Below are positions 1 to 9,696 of a stretch of DNA of 64,000 bases, piece after piece. Every line of letters starts with the position of its first letter. Position 1 is the stretch's first letter. Source of the stretch: Streptomyces sp. NBC_00464 (GTDB lineage: Bacteria; Actinomycetota; Actinomycetes; Streptomycetales; Streptomycetaceae); assembly GCF_036013915.1 (NCBI RefSeq), contig NZ_CP107899.1, forward strand, positions 5,704,001-5,768,000, in the 5' to 3' direction. The notes beneath the pieces were generated by a model, which saw nothing but the letters and a program-made list of their open reading frames with translations, had not been told where the DNA came from and did not search any database. A program made the position numbers and the translations under genes.

Positions 1-1
1 G

Positions 2-1123
2 GTGGCGCTGGTCCAGCTGGTCAGCATGGACCACGCGATGGACGAGTGGACGAACGAGGCCAGCATGGAGCGGCTGCGGGGCATCGCCGCCACCTACCAG
101 GTCGGCCAGCCGCAGACCTGCCGAAGCCCCGCATCGCTCTGGTTCTTCGCCGTCATGCTCACCGGAGGCGTCGCGGACCTGAGGCATCTGCTGGACGAAA
201 CGGTCCGTGCGGCAAGGGAGTTCGGCTACGAGTGGGAGCTGGCAGCGGCGCTCCAGATGCGCGCCAACGTGCTCGCCAACCGCCCCGACTGGGCGGGCGA
301 GGCTCATGTGGACGCAGACGAGAGCCTGGAGATCTTCAGCCGGCTCGGCGACGACTGGGGGATGGCCGAGGCGCTCTCCTCGCGTGGCGAGGCGTACGAG
401 AAGACCGGCGACTTCACCCGGGCGGCCGAGGACTACCAGGCCGCGGTCGGCTACGCGGAGAAGCTCGGCGCCCTGGCCCAGGTGTCGGTGCTGCGCACCC
501 GGTACGCCTCCGCGCTCACCGAGCTCGACCGCGGCGCGGAGGGTGAGGCGATCCTGTACGAGGTGCTTGCCGACGGACGGCACACGGGGCACGAGGCGAG
601 GCCGGCGGCCCGGCTGTACCTGGCCCTGTGGCTGGGCCGCAGCGGCCGTACGGACGAGGCCCGTGAGCAGTTCGCCATCCTGCTCGAAGAGTTCAAGTCC
701 CAGACCATGGCGATCTTCGAGGGGTTCGTGCTGGGCGGTCTGGCCTGGCTGGACAACCTGGACGGGGACCATGCCCGCGCCCTGGACCATGTCCGGCAGG
801 CGCTGGCGCACCTGGGCGACCCGCTGACGCAGATGGTGGCGCCCCAGATGGCGGTGATCCACCTGGTCACCGCGGCGTGGGCGCTGGGCGGGCTGGGCGA
901 GGAGCACGGGGCGGAGCTCGGTGCGCGGCTGCTGGCCGCCGGCCGGGCGCTGCTGCCGCAGGGGCACTTCCTGACGTCGATGGAGCGGGAGAACTTCGCC
1001 CGGGCCGAGGCCCTGGTCCGTACCGTGCTCGGGGACGACGATGCCTACGAGGCCGCGTACGCCGAGGGCGGCGGCCTCTCCCTGGAGGAGGCCACCGCCC
1101 TCGTGGACGCGTACCGGGACTGA
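2..1123 (+). CDS. AfsR/SARP-like regulator, C-terminal TPR part (5' truncated by window edge)
   Basis: The reading frame is open at the left edge of the window, so the first GTG is probably not the real start. What is visible is about 370 residues of helical repeat typical of the C-terminal tetratricopeptide half of BTAD/AfsR-type or NB-ARC regulators: Ala/Leu/Glu-rich paired helices such as the DDWGMAEALSSRGEAYEKTG unit. No DNA-binding or nucleotide-binding motif is in the visible part; both would lie upstream. It converges with the ABC exporter on the other strand, 28 bp away. A stand-alone TPR protein cannot be excluded. Confidence 0.6.
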   Translation: MALVQLVSMDHAMDEWTNEASMERLRGIAATYQVGQPQTCRSPASLWFFAVMLTGGVADLRHLLDETVRAAREFGYEWELAAALQMRANVLANRPDWAGEAHVDADESLEIFSRLGDDWGMAEALSSRGEAYEKTGDFTRAAEDYQAAVGYAEKLGALAQVSVLRTRYASALTELDRGAEGEAILYEVLADGRHTGHEARPAARLYLALWLGRSGRTDEAREQFAILLEEFKSQTMAIFEGFVLGGLAWLDNLDGDHARALDHVRQALAHLGDPLTQMVAPQMAVIHLVTAAWALGGLGEEHGAELGARLLAAGRALLPQGHFLTSMERENFARAEALVRTVLGDDDAYEAAYAEGGGLSLEEATALVDAYRD

Positions 1124-1151
1124 GCGGGTCCGAACCTCTTCGGTCAGGAGG

Positions 1152-2005
1152 TCAGGACTTCTTGCGGAACTTGGCCACCGCGAGCGGGGCCATGACCGCG
1201 GTGATGACCACGGTCCAGCCGAGCGTCACCCAGACCGAGTGGGCCAGCGGGCCCCCCATCATCAGGGCGCGTGCGGCGTCGGCCAGGTTGGACAGCGGGT
1301 TGTAGTCGGTGAAGGTCTGGAGCCAGCCGGGCATCGTCTTCGTCGGGGCGAAGATCGAGGAGCCGAACTGGAGAGGCATCAGCACGAGCATCCCCATTCC
1401 CTGGACGGCCTGGGAGGTCTTGAGAGTCAGCCCGAGCAGGATGAAGATCCACATGATGGCGGCGCCGAACGCGGCCGACAGGGCGATCGCCTCGATCATG
1501 CCGAGGACGGACTCCTGGAGCTCCATGCCGAGGGCGAAGCCCATGCCCAGCAGGATGAACGTGGCGACCATCATGCGTCCGAGCTCGACCACGATCTTCG
1601 CTATGAGCACCGAGGAACGGGCGATCGGCATCGTGCGGAACCGGTCCATGACCCCCTTGCGGAAGTCGTCGTTGACCCCGGAGCCGACTGCCATGGCGAT
1701 GTTCATGCCCATCATCGCCATCAGACCGGGGATCAGGTAGTTCAGGTACTCCTGCCGGCCGCCGCCCATGCTGCCGCCGACGGAGCCGCCGAAGACGTAC
1801 ACGAACAGCAGAGTGAAGATGACCGGCATCAGGAGCGCGTCGAACATCGACTCCGGATCCTTCTTGATCTGGAGCAGGTTGCGCCGCACCAGTGCTCCGA
1901 TGTGGCGCAGGTTGTTCCGCAGTCCGATCCGGCCCTCGTCGTGGATCTTCCCGGCGGGGGCCGTCACGACCGCGTCGGTGGGGGTGGGCGTCAGAGTCGT
2001 CGTGC

Positions 2006-2009
<4 letters not shown>
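1152..2009 (-). CDS. ABC-2 type multidrug exporter permease (DrrB-like)
   Basis: A 285-residue membrane protein with about six hydrophobic segments and the ABC-2 permease layout: a cytoplasmic N-terminus, the amphipathic RNNLRHIGALVRRNLLQIKKD segment region, a first helix pair near residues 55-110, and the FRKGVMDRFRTMPIARS loop typical of DrrB-like exporters. Its ATG overlaps the stop of the ATPase gene by four bases (ATGA), so the two are translationally coupled and should form one exporter of the daunorubicin-resistance (DrrAB) type. The substrate is unknown; lipophilic drugs are usual for the family. Confidence 0.88.
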
Positions 2010-3025
<1,016 letters not shown>

Positions 3026-3073
3026 CAGACCAGCCGCCACCGACAACGCACCGACAGGCCGCCGACAGCAGGG

Positions 3074-3110
3074 CGACAGCCCGCCGATGGGGGATGTCGG
3101 CGGGCTGTCG
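3074..3110 (-). terminator. Rho-independent type hairpin after panB
   Basis: Perfect 14-bp inverted repeat, CGACAGCCCGCCGA and its complement, around a 9-base loop. It lies between the panB stop (3141) and the start of the ABC operon, so it can end panB transcription before the exporter genes. There is no U-tract, as is normal in Streptomyces. Confidence 0.75.
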
Positions 3111-3140
3111 GTGGTGCGGCAGTGGTCGTTCGGTCCACTA

Positions 3141-4028
3141 CTAGTGGAACGTGTGCTCCGGCGCCGGGAAGGTGCCGCCGACGACCTCGTCCGCGTACGC
3201 CTTCGCGGCGTCGCCGAGGATCTGGCGCAGGTCGGCGTACTGCTTGGTGAAGCGCGGCACCTTGCCGCCGGTCAGGCCGACCATGTCGGTGTAGACGAGC
3301 ACCTGCGCGTCGGTGTCGGGACCGGCCCCGATGCCCACGGTCGGGATGTGCAGGGTGCGGGTGACCTCGGCGGCCAGTTCGGACGGTACGAGTTCGAGTA
3401 CGACGGCGAACGCGCCCGCGTCCTGGACGGCCTTGGCGTCGCGCAGCATCTGCTGGGCTGCTTCCTCGCCGCGGCCCTGTACGCGGTAGCCCATCGCGTT
3501 GACGGACTGCGGGGTCAGGCCGATGTGGGCCATGACCGGGATGCCGGCGTCGACCAGGAGCTTGATCTGCTCGTGGCTGCGCTCGCCGCCCTCCAGCTTG
3601 ACCGCGCCGACGCCGGACTCCTTGATCAGCCGGGTGGCGTTGCGCAGGGCCTGGACGGGGCTCTCCTGGTAGGACCCGAAGGGCAGGTCGGCGACGATCA
3701 GGGCGCGCTTGGTGCCCCGGACGACGGCGGCGGACAGGATCGCGATCTCATCCATCGTGACGGGCACGGTGGTCTCGTAGCCGAGGTGACAGTTGCCCAT
3801 CGAGTCCCCGACGAGCATGACCGGGATGCCGGCCTCGTCGAAGACGGACGCGGTCATCGCGTCGTAGGCGGTGAGCATGGGCCACTTCTCGCCGCGCTCG
3901 GTGGCGGCGGCGATGTCGTGGACGGTGACCCGGCGGTTGCTCTTTCCTCCGTACAGCGCCTTGCTGCTGTCGGACGGGGCTCCCGCGGGGGGTGTGGCGG
4001 ACTGGTTGTGCGCAGCCTGAAGCGACAT
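3141..4028 (-). CDS. panB: 3-methyl-2-oxobutanoate hydroxymethyltransferase (ketopantoate hydroxymethyltransferase)
   Basis: First committed step of pantothenate/CoA synthesis: transfers the hydroxymethyl group of 5,10-methylene-THF to 2-oxoisovalerate in the cytoplasm. The family motifs are all present: [18 protein letters not shown], the metal-binding [33 protein letters not shown] (here MGYRVQGR), [14 protein letters not shown] and [19 protein letters not shown]. An in-frame start exists at 4049, but the ATG at 4028 has a GGAG nine bases upstream and gives about 295 residues; the 20-30 residues before the barrel are variable. It is divergent from the MFS exporter gene. Confidence 0.96.
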   Translation of the reverse strand: MSLQAAHNQSATPPAGAPSDSSKALYGGKSNRRVTVHDIAAATERGEKWPMLTAYDAMTASVFDEAGIPVMLVGDSMGNCHLGYETTVPVTMDEIAILSAAVVRGTKRALIVADLPFGSYQESPVQALRNATRLIKESGVGAVKLEGGERSHEQIKLLVDAGIPVMAHIGLTPQSVNAMGYRVQGRGEEAAQQMLRDAKAVQDAGAFAVVLELVPSELAAEVTRTLHIPTVGIGAGPDTDAQVLVYTDMVGLTGGKVPRFTKQYADLRQILGDAAKAYADEVVGGTFPAPEHTFH

Positions 4029-4175
4029 TGCCAACGGCTCCTTCGTCATCTCGAGGCGCCCTGACGGCGTCCCCGGATCTCTTCCATGGTGGCATCCCGG
4101 AGCCGTTCACGGGAAGTGGGCCCGCGCACCGACCTGGCACCGGGTGCCGCGGGCGGCCCCGGTAAAGACTTTCCA

Positions 4176-4194
4176 ATACGAGACGGTCTCGTAT
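4176..4194. promoter_or_regulatory. Perfect 19-bp palindrome, candidate TetR operator
   Basis: ATACGAGAC-G-GTCTCGTAT is a perfect palindrome with nine-base arms and a one-base centre. It lies 25 bp before the ATG of the DHA2 exporter and in the panB/exporter divergent region. Size, symmetry and position suit a TetR-family dimer; the TetR gene just after the exporter is the obvious candidate repressor. Confidence 0.8.
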
Positions 4195-4218
4195 CGAAAT
4201 GGCGTTAGGCTTCTCGCC

Positions 4219-5823
4219 ATGTCCATACCGTCCGGCGCTCCCGCCGCCGTGTCCCAGGTCCCCGAGGCGGTCCACCGCCGCCGCTGGGCGATCCTCGCTG
4301 TTTTGATGTTCAGCCTGCTCATCGTGGTGCTGGACAACTCGATCCTGAACGTCGCGGTCAAGACGATCGCCTCGCCCTCGCCCACCGGTCTGGGAGCCAC
4401 CCAGAGCGAGCTGGAGTGGGCCATCAACTCCTACACGCTCGTGTTCGCCGGACTCCTCTTCACTGCCGGCCTGCTCGGCGACCGCATCGGGCGCAAGAAG
4501 GTCCTGCTCTTCGGCATCGTCCTCTTCGGCCTCGGTTCCGCCTTCGCCGCCATGTCGGGATCGCCCGGCGAACTCATCACCTGGCGCGCCGTAATGGGCT
4601 TCGGCGCCGCGTTCGTCATGCCGGCCACGCTCGCCGTCCTGATGAACGTCTTCGAGCGCGACGAGCAGCCCAAGGCCATCGGCATCTGGGCCGGCAGTGT
4701 CGGCCTCGGCATCGCGATCGGCCCGATCACGGGCGGACTGCTCCTCGAACACTTCTGGTGGGGCTCGATCTTCCTGGTCAACGTGCCCGTCGTGGTCATC
4801 GCGGTGATCGCCATGGCCGTGCTCGTACCGGACTCCAGGGACCCGAAGCCGGGACGGCTGGACCCGCTCGGCGTGGCGCTCTCCGTCGTCGGCCTGGTGC
4901 TGCTGGTGTACGGCATCATCCGGGGCGGCGAACTCGCCGACTTCACCGACGTCTCCGTGCTCCTGCCGGTCATCGGCGGTCTGGCCGTCCTGGTCGTGTT
5001 CGTCCTCCACGAGAAGCGCAGCAGCAGCCCGGCCATCGACATCTCGTACTTCAGGAAGCCGGCCTTCTCCGCCGCCGTCGCCGCCATCGCGCTGGTCTTC
5101 TTCGCGCTGATGGGCGTGACGTTCTTCTCCGCCTTCTACATGCAGAGCGTGCGCGGCTGGAGCGCCCTGCAGTCCGGGCTGCTGATCCTGCCGCTGGCCG
5201 TCGCGCAGATGGTCTTCGCCCCGCGGGCCCGGCTCGTGGTCAACCGGTTCGGCGCCCGTGCCGTGTGCACCGTGGGCATGCTGCTGGTCGCCGTCGGGCT
5301 GGCGGCATTCGCCCTGTTCGACGCCACGACCCCGGTCTGGGTCATGTGTCTGGTCTTCTTCGTCCAGGGCACGGGCATGGCCCATGTGATGCCCCCGGTC
5401 ACCGTCGCCGTGATGCAGGCGCTGCCCCGGGAGAAGGCCGGATCGGGATCGGCCGTCAACAACGTGTTCCGGCAGGTCGGCGGCGCCCTCGGGATCGCCG
5501 TCCTCGGCTCGGTGCTGTCCACGGTCTACCGCGGCGACATCGAGGACCACCTCGGCGCCGTACCGGCCGCGGCCAGGGACGTGGCGGGGGAGTCCATCGA
5601 GGCGACGCTCGGTGTCGCGGAGAGGATGGGCCCGGCGGGCGCCCCGCTGGTGAGCGCCGCGCACGACGCGTTCATGGGCGCCATGCACGTCACGGCCATC
5701 GGCTCGGCGTGCGTCGCCCTGCTCGGGACGATCGTCGTCGCCCTGTTCCTGCCGGGACGGCCGCGCCCCGAGCCGGCGGTCGCGCAGGACGAGCGGACGG
5801 TGCCCGCGGACGCCGGGCGGTGA
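4219..5823 (+). CDS. MFS drug exporter, DHA2 (EmrB/QacA) family, 14-TM
   Basis: A 534-residue proton-driven efflux protein. The first helix carries the family motif [18 protein letters not shown] (motif D1), the loop between helices 2 and 3 has [13 protein letters not shown] (motif A), and helix 5 has the antiporter motif C-like stretch [12 protein letters not shown]. Length and hydrophobic pattern suit 14 segments. The ATG at 4219 follows the palindromic operator; an upstream in-frame ATG at 4144 would place the operator inside the gene and is rejected. The TetR gene downstream on the same strand suggests a drug-inducible exporter/repressor pair. Confidence 0.92.
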   Translation: MSIPSGAPAAVSQVPEAVHRRRWAILAVLMFSLLIVVLDNSILNVAVKTIASPSPTGLGATQSELEWAINSYTLVFAGLLFTAGLLGDRIGRKKVLLFGIVLFGLGSAFAAMSGSPGELITWRAVMGFGAAFVMPATLAVLMNVFERDEQPKAIGIWAGSVGLGIAIGPITGGLLLEHFWWGSIFLVNVPVVVIAVIAMAVLVPDSRDPKPGRLDPLGVALSVVGLVLLVYGIIRGGELADFTDVSVLLPVIGGLAVLVVFVLHEKRSSSPAIDISYFRKPAFSAAVAAIALVFFALMGVTFFSAFYMQSVRGWSALQSGLLILPLAVAQMVFAPRARLVVNRFGARAVCTVGMLLVAVGLAAFALFDATTPVWVMCLVFFVQGTGMAHVMPPVTVAVMQALPREKAGSGSAVNNVFRQVGGALGIAVLGSVLSTVYRGDIEDHLGAVPAAARDVAGESIEATLGVAERMGPAGAPLVSAAHDAFMGAMHVTAIGSACVALLGTIVVALFLPGRPRPEPAVAQDERTVPADAGR

Positions 5824-5906
5824 GTCCGGCGGGCGGCGCGCGGCCCTGACGGGACCGGGCGCCGCCCGCGTCGGCGAGAATCGGGGGCGGTGAAAGGTGG
5901 TTCCAC

Positions 5907-6695
5907 GTGCAGGCTCAGGCATCGGACCGGGACACCCGGGTCCCCGGGGAACAGGACCGGCAGGTCCACGACGACGACCGGGGCCGGGAGCCGCAGGTCC
6001 ACGACGACGACCACGACCCGGACCCGCGGGCCCACGACGGCCAGGGCCGGGAGCCCCACCCCGCGGACGACTCCGAGCCCCGCCGCGGCCGCCCCCGCAG
6101 CGCCGCAGCGGAGCGGTCCATCCTGGACGCCGTCGTCGAGCTCCTGGAGGCCGGCGAGCCCCTTGCCGGCCTGTCCATCGAGCGGATCGCCCGCACGGCC
6201 GGGGTGGGCAAGGCCACCATCTACCGGCGCTGGGCCGGCAAGGAGGAACTCTTCGTCGACGTCCTCCGCGAGATCGAGCCGCCGGAACCCGATGTCTCCG
6301 GTACCGGAGGCCTCGACGACCTGCGCGTCCTGCTGGAGTCCATGCGCACCCGGGGACTCGCCCAGCGCTCCTCGGTGCTGCTGCACAACGTCTTCGCGCA
6401 GATGAAGAGCCATCCCAAGCTGTGGACCGAGTACCAGCGCACCGTGATCGCACCCCGCCGGGCCGCGATGCTCGCCGCCGTTGGCCGTGCCGTCGCCGCG
6501 GGGGAGCTGCGGGGCGACGCGGACGTCGAGCTGATGGACGACCTGTTCCTCGGCCCCATGCTCGTACGCACCATCCACCGGCCGGAAGCGCCGCTTCCCG
6601 AGGACCTCGCCGACCGCATCATCGGCCTGCTCGTCGAGGGCCTCGGGCCGAGGGCCGCCGCCGCCGGATCCGGCGAAGGCGCAGGCCACGGCTGA
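5907..6695 (+). CDS. TetR-family repressor with His/Asp-rich N-terminal extension
   Basis: 262 residues. The helix-turn-helix domain starts only near residue 60 (RRGRPRSAAAERSILDAVVE) and has the canonical IARTAGVGKATIYRRWAGKEEL recognition unit. The C-terminal half resembles the TetR_C domains with an FLGPMLVRTIHR segment. Residues 8-58 are unusual: low-complexity Asp/His/Arg/Glu sequence with two QVHDDD units, from a 19-nt exact direct repeat (5961-5979 and 5994-6012). The GTG start at 5907 is supported by AAAGGTGG seven bases upstream. It probably controls the upstream DHA2 exporter through the palindrome at 4176. Confidence 0.88.
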   Translation: MQAQASDRDTRVPGEQDRQVHDDDRGREPQVHDDDHDPDPRAHDGQGREPHPADDSEPRRGRPRSAAAERSILDAVVELLEAGEPLAGLSIERIARTAGVGKATIYRRWAGKEELFVDVLREIEPPEPDVSGTGGLDDLRVLLESMRTRGLAQRSSVLLHNVFAQMKSHPKLWTEYQRTVIAPRRAAMLAAVGRAVAAGELRGDADVELMDDLFLGPMLVRTIHRPEAPLPEDLADRIIGLLVEGLGPRAAAAGSGEGAGHG

Positions 6696-6705
6696 TGCAC
6701 GGCTG

Positions 6706-6728
6706 ACTCGCCCGGACTCCGGGCGAGT
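6706..6728 (+). terminator. Hairpin after tetR
   Basis: ACTCGCCCG...CGGGCGAGT, a 9-bp perfect stem with a 5-base loop, starts 11 bp after the tetR stop codon. Confidence 0.65.
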
Positions 6729-6898
6729 GTGATCGTTCTGTCACAAGGCACCACGGACGCCCTGCGAACGGAACTGGCCGCACCGCCCGCGTCGTCCTCC
6801 TGGCAGTGCGGCCGTCGCCGACGGCCGTAAAGGCATCGCGCATCGCCTAGGGTCGTGGGGCGCGGCGATGTGTACGGCAAGGCAGTGAGGACAGCGCA

Positions 6899-7921
6899 AT
6901 GGTTCAGGCGTACAGGGCGGACACCGGGAACGGCGGCGCGGGACCGCAGCGCACCGAATCCCGCTTCCGGGACCTGCGCGACAGACTGACCCGGGACCGC
7001 GGCATCTGGCGGCGGGGGATCGTCCTGGCCGGCTGCTCCGTCCTGCTGACCCTCGTGATGCTCCTGCACGCCCAGATCCCGAACACCATCGGCAACCTGG
7101 GCAGCCTCACCGAGACGTTCCTGCCGTGGTGCGCCGTCTTCGTCCCGCTGCTGCTGATCCTGGGCCTGGTGCGCCGCTCGGCGACCGCGCTGGTCGCCCT
7201 GCTGCTGCCGGTCGTGGTCTGGTTCAACCTCTTCGGGGGGCTCCTCACCGACAAGTCGGGCAGCGGCGGCGATCTCACCGTCGCCACCCACAACGTCAAC
7301 GCGGACAACCCCGACCCCCGGGGCACCGCACAGCAGGTCGCCGGATCTGGCGCCGATGTCATCGCCCTGCAGGAGCTCCCCAGCGGCAAGGTCACGGCGT
7401 ACGAATCGGCGCTCGCCGGCCGCTACCCGTACCACTCGGTGCAGGGGACCGTCGGCCTGTGGAGCAAGTACCCCCTGAGCGACACCCGTCCGGTGGACAT
7501 CAAGATGGGCTGGGTCCGCGCCATGCGGACCACCGTCACCACCCCCGAGGGCGCGATCGCCTTCTACGTCGCGCACCTGCCCTCGGTGCGGGTCAAGCTG
7601 CACGCCGGATTCACCGCCAGCCAGCGGGACCAGAGCGCGGACGCCCTCGGTGAGGCCATCTCCCACGAACCGCTGGAACGGGTCGCCCTGCTCGGCGACC
7701 TCAACGGGACGATGAACGACCGCTCGCTCAACGCGGTCACCGCCCAGATGCGCTCCACCCAGGGCGCGGCCGGTGACGGCTTCGGCTTCAGCTGGCCCGC
7801 GTCGTTCCCGATGGCCCGGATCGACCAGATCATGGTGAAGGGCGTCGAGCCGATGTCGTCGTGGACGCTCCCCGCCACGGACAGCGACCATCTCCCGATC
7901 GCCGCCCGCGTCAAACTGTGA
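6899..7921 (+). CDS. Membrane-anchored endonuclease/exonuclease/phosphatase-fold protein
   Basis: 340 residues. Three hydrophobic segments lie near residues 43-60, 75-95 and 98-117, followed by an EEP (DNase I-like) catalytic domain facing outward. The fold motifs are visible: LTVATHNVNADN (metal-site Asn), VIALQELPS (metal-ligand Glu), the H-containing YVAHLPSVR strand, the Asp/Asn pair LLGDLNGTMND and the terminal DSDHLPI catalytic histidine. Such proteins are common in Streptomyces; phosphodiester or phosphoinositide substrates are typical, but the real substrate is unknown. Transcribed alone; the start ATG has no strong Shine-Dalgarno. Confidence 0.85.
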   Translation: MVQAYRADTGNGGAGPQRTESRFRDLRDRLTRDRGIWRRGIVLAGCSVLLTLVMLLHAQIPNTIGNLGSLTETFLPWCAVFVPLLLILGLVRRSATALVALLLPVVVWFNLFGGLLTDKSGSGGDLTVATHNVNADNPDPRGTAQQVAGSGADVIALQELPSGKVTAYESALAGRYPYHSVQGTVGLWSKYPLSDTRPVDIKMGWVRAMRTTVTTPEGAIAFYVAHLPSVRVKLHAGFTASQRDQSADALGEAISHEPLERVALLGDLNGTMNDRSLNAVTAQMRSTQGAAGDGFGFSWPASFPMARIDQIMVKGVEPMSSWTLPATDSDHLPIAARVKL

Positions 7922-7965
7922 CGCAACGGTCCGTTTACCTCCCGGCACCAAACGTCTGAGAGAAT

Positions 7966-7984
7966 TTGTTCCGAACGGGAACAA
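7966..7984. promoter_or_regulatory. Short inverted repeat TTGTTCC-N5-GGAACAA
   Basis: Seven-base perfect arms around GAACG, 45 bp after the stop of the preceding gene and about 300 bp before the MFS gene. It is relatively AT-rich for this genome. It could be a weak terminator or an operator; nothing in the window decides between these. Confidence 0.35.
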
Positions 7985-8070
7985 GGCCGTCGGCAAGGAA
8001 GCCGGTCCGCCACCGTGCGATCCGGTCCTGCCGGAGGCCGCGTTCCCTCCTGCCTCTCCCGCTCCCCGCA

Positions 8071-8247
8071 GGCCCGTAGGGCCTGTGTGGAGTTGTCCCG
8101 CGGCGTCGCGGGGCTGGGCACGCGCGCTCGCGGCGTTGCCGAAACGTCCTGGTAGCTCCGCTACAAGGACGCTCCGGCGCCTTGCGATCACACGCACCCA
8201 GCCCCGCTCCTTCCTCCACGGGACAACTCCACACAGGCCCCAGGGCC
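8071..8247. repeat. 177-bp nested palindromic (cloverleaf-like) intergenic element
   Basis: The 368-bp gap between 7921 and 8290 holds this element. Outer arms GGGCCTGTGTGGAGTTGTCCCG (8079-8100, first 20 bases shown shorter: GGGCCTGTGTGGAGTTGTCC) and their exact complement (8219-8240) are 22 bp, extended by GGCCC/GGGCC at 8071-8075 and 8243-8247. Inside are an 11-bp pair, GCGGGGCTGGG (8108-8118) with its complement (8197-8207), and a central hairpin, CGTCCTGGTAGC/GCTACAAGGACG (8145-8171, one wobble pair). No ORF is convincing. It resembles dispersed non-coding elements I recall from other Streptomyces genomes, but that is memory, not a search. Confidence 0.75.
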
Positions 8248-8289
8248 GCGGCCGGAGCGCACGGGCCCACTTCGGAAAGGTCTCTCTTC

Positions 8290-9501
8290 ATGCCACTGGC
8301 TCTGCTCGCACTCGCTGTGAGCGCCTTCGGCATCGGTACTACGGAATTCGTGATGATGGGCCTGCTGCCCAACGTCGCGGACGATCTGGGCACCTCGGTC
8401 CCCACCGCGGGCTATCTCGTGTCGGCGTACGCGATCGGCGTGGTGCTCGGCGCCCCGCTGCTCACCGCCGTCGGCTCCCGCATCCCGCGCAAACGGATGC
8501 TCCTGCTGCTGATGGCGCTGTTCACCGTCGGCAACCTCGCCTCCGCGCTCGCCCCCGACTTCGGCTGGCTCATCGCCGGACGGCTGCTGGCCGGGCTGCC
8601 GCACGGTGCGTTCTTCGGAGTCGGCGCCGTCGTCGCCACCCGGCTGGTCGCCGAGGGGCGCCAGGCACGGGCCGTGGCGACGATGTTCCTCGGCCTGACC
8701 GTCGCCAACATCGTCGGAGTCCCGGCCGCCACGCTGCTCGGCCAGCACCTCGGCTGGCGGGCCACCTTCCTCGTGGTCGCGCTCATCGGACTGTGTGCGA
8801 TGGCCGCGCTCGCCCGCCTCGTCCCGCAGATCCCGGTCGAGGCACACCAGAACGTGCGCCATGAGCTGCGGGCCCTGGGCAACCGCCAGGTCCTGCTCGG
8901 ACTCCTCACTGCCGTCTTCGGCTTCGCCGGGGTCTTCGCCGTGTACTCCTACCTCTCGGCGATGACGACCGAGGCGATGGGCTTCGGCGAGTCCTCCGTG
9001 ACGCTGGTGCTGGCACTCTTCGGCATCGGCATGACCCTGGGCGCACTCGCCGCGGGACCGCTCACGGACCGGGCGCTGCGCCCGACGCTGTACGGGTCCC
9101 TGAGCGCGCTCGCCGTCGTGCTGGTCGTCTTCCCCTTCGCCGCCCATGTGCAGTGGGCCGCGCTGGTGATGGTCGTGCTGCTGGGCGGGGTCGGCTTCAT
9201 GACGACCACGCCGCTGCAGATGCTCGTCATGAACAAGGCCAAGGACGCCCCGACCCTGGCATCAGCCTCCAACCACTCCGCGTTCAACCTGGCCAACGCG
9301 GGCGGCGCATGGCTGGGCGGCGTGGCCATCGCGGCAGGCTGGGGCTGGACCTCCCCGGCCCTGGTCGGCGCGGCACTGGCCGTGGCGGGCCTCGCGGTCG
9401 CGGTCACGGCGGGCGTACTGGACCGCGACCGCACCCCGTCGCGGGTGGTGGCCCGGGCGGCGGCATCCACTCCGCGGAAGTCCGAGGCAGACGTGCACTG
9501 A
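8290..9501 (+). CDS. MFS transporter, DHA1 family (AraJ/PbuE/chloramphenicol-exporter-like), 12-TM
   Basis: A 403-residue protein with twelve hydrophobic segments. Helix 1 has the DHA1 signature FGIGTTEFVMMGLLPNVA, shared by AraJ/YdhP/CmlR-type exporters, and the helix 2-3 loop has SRIPRKRMLL in place of the usual motif A. The ATG at 8290 is preceded by GGAAAGG eight bases upstream. An in-frame upstream start near 8182 would add residues encoded by the palindromic element, so it is rejected. It is probably an efflux pump for small hydrophilic compounds or drugs. Its only neighbour on the 3' side is the convergent nadE. Confidence 0.9.
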   Translation: MPLALLALAVSAFGIGTTEFVMMGLLPNVADDLGTSVPTAGYLVSAYAIGVVLGAPLLTAVGSRIPRKRMLLLLMALFTVGNLASALAPDFGWLIAGRLLAGLPHGAFFGVGAVVATRLVAEGRQARAVATMFLGLTVANIVGVPAATLLGQHLGWRATFLVVALIGLCAMAALARLVPQIPVEAHQNVRHELRALGNRQVLLGLLTAVFGFAGVFAVYSYLSAMTTEAMGFGESSVTLVLALFGIGMTLGALAAGPLTDRALRPTLYGSLSALAVVLVVFPFAAHVQWAALVMVVLLGGVGFMTTTPLQMLVMNKAKDAPTLASASNHSAFNLANAGGAWLGGVAIAAGWGWTSPALVGAALAVAGLAVAVTAGVLDRDRTPSRVVARAAASTPRKSEADVH

Positions 9502-9554
9502 TCCCCTCACCGATCAAGCCCGGCCCCCGCACATCAAGTCGGAGCCCGGCCGAA

Positions 9555-9650
9555 TCAAGCCCGTCCGGCGATTGAGGACAAGACCTCGGCCGGGGGTCCC
9601 GCATCAAGCCCGACCCCGGCCAAAAACAAGCCCGTCCGGCGATTGAGGAC
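9555..9650. repeat. Two tandem copies of the interspersed CCGTCCGGCGATTGAGGAC repeat
   Basis: The 195-bp gap between the MFS stop (9501) and the nadE stop (9697) holds two copies (9555-9579 and 9627-9650), 72 bp apart, of AAGCCCGTCCGGCGATTGAG plus GAC, with CAAGCCCG half-copies around them. The same unit recurs at 23680, 24072, 27304, 27340 and 39101. Here it separates two convergent genes and, with nearby GGCCGGAC, can fold as a transcription stop. Confidence 0.8.
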
Positions 9651-9696
9651 AAAGCCCCGGCCGGACGGGCCCGCAGTCACACCCCACCCCCCGGCG

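Noticed and set aside
3748..6453. A 2.7-kb open frame on the minus strand antisense to panB, the DHA2 exporter and tetR
   Set aside because: It is an artefact of high GC at third positions. Its translation is Arg/Gly/Asp-rich low complexity with no domain, and it crosses genes with clear families.
8085..8289. In-frame N-terminal extension of the second MFS gene
   Set aside because: It would be encoded by the palindromic element, and the first helix with the DHA1 signature begins right after the ATG at 8290, which has its own ribosome site.
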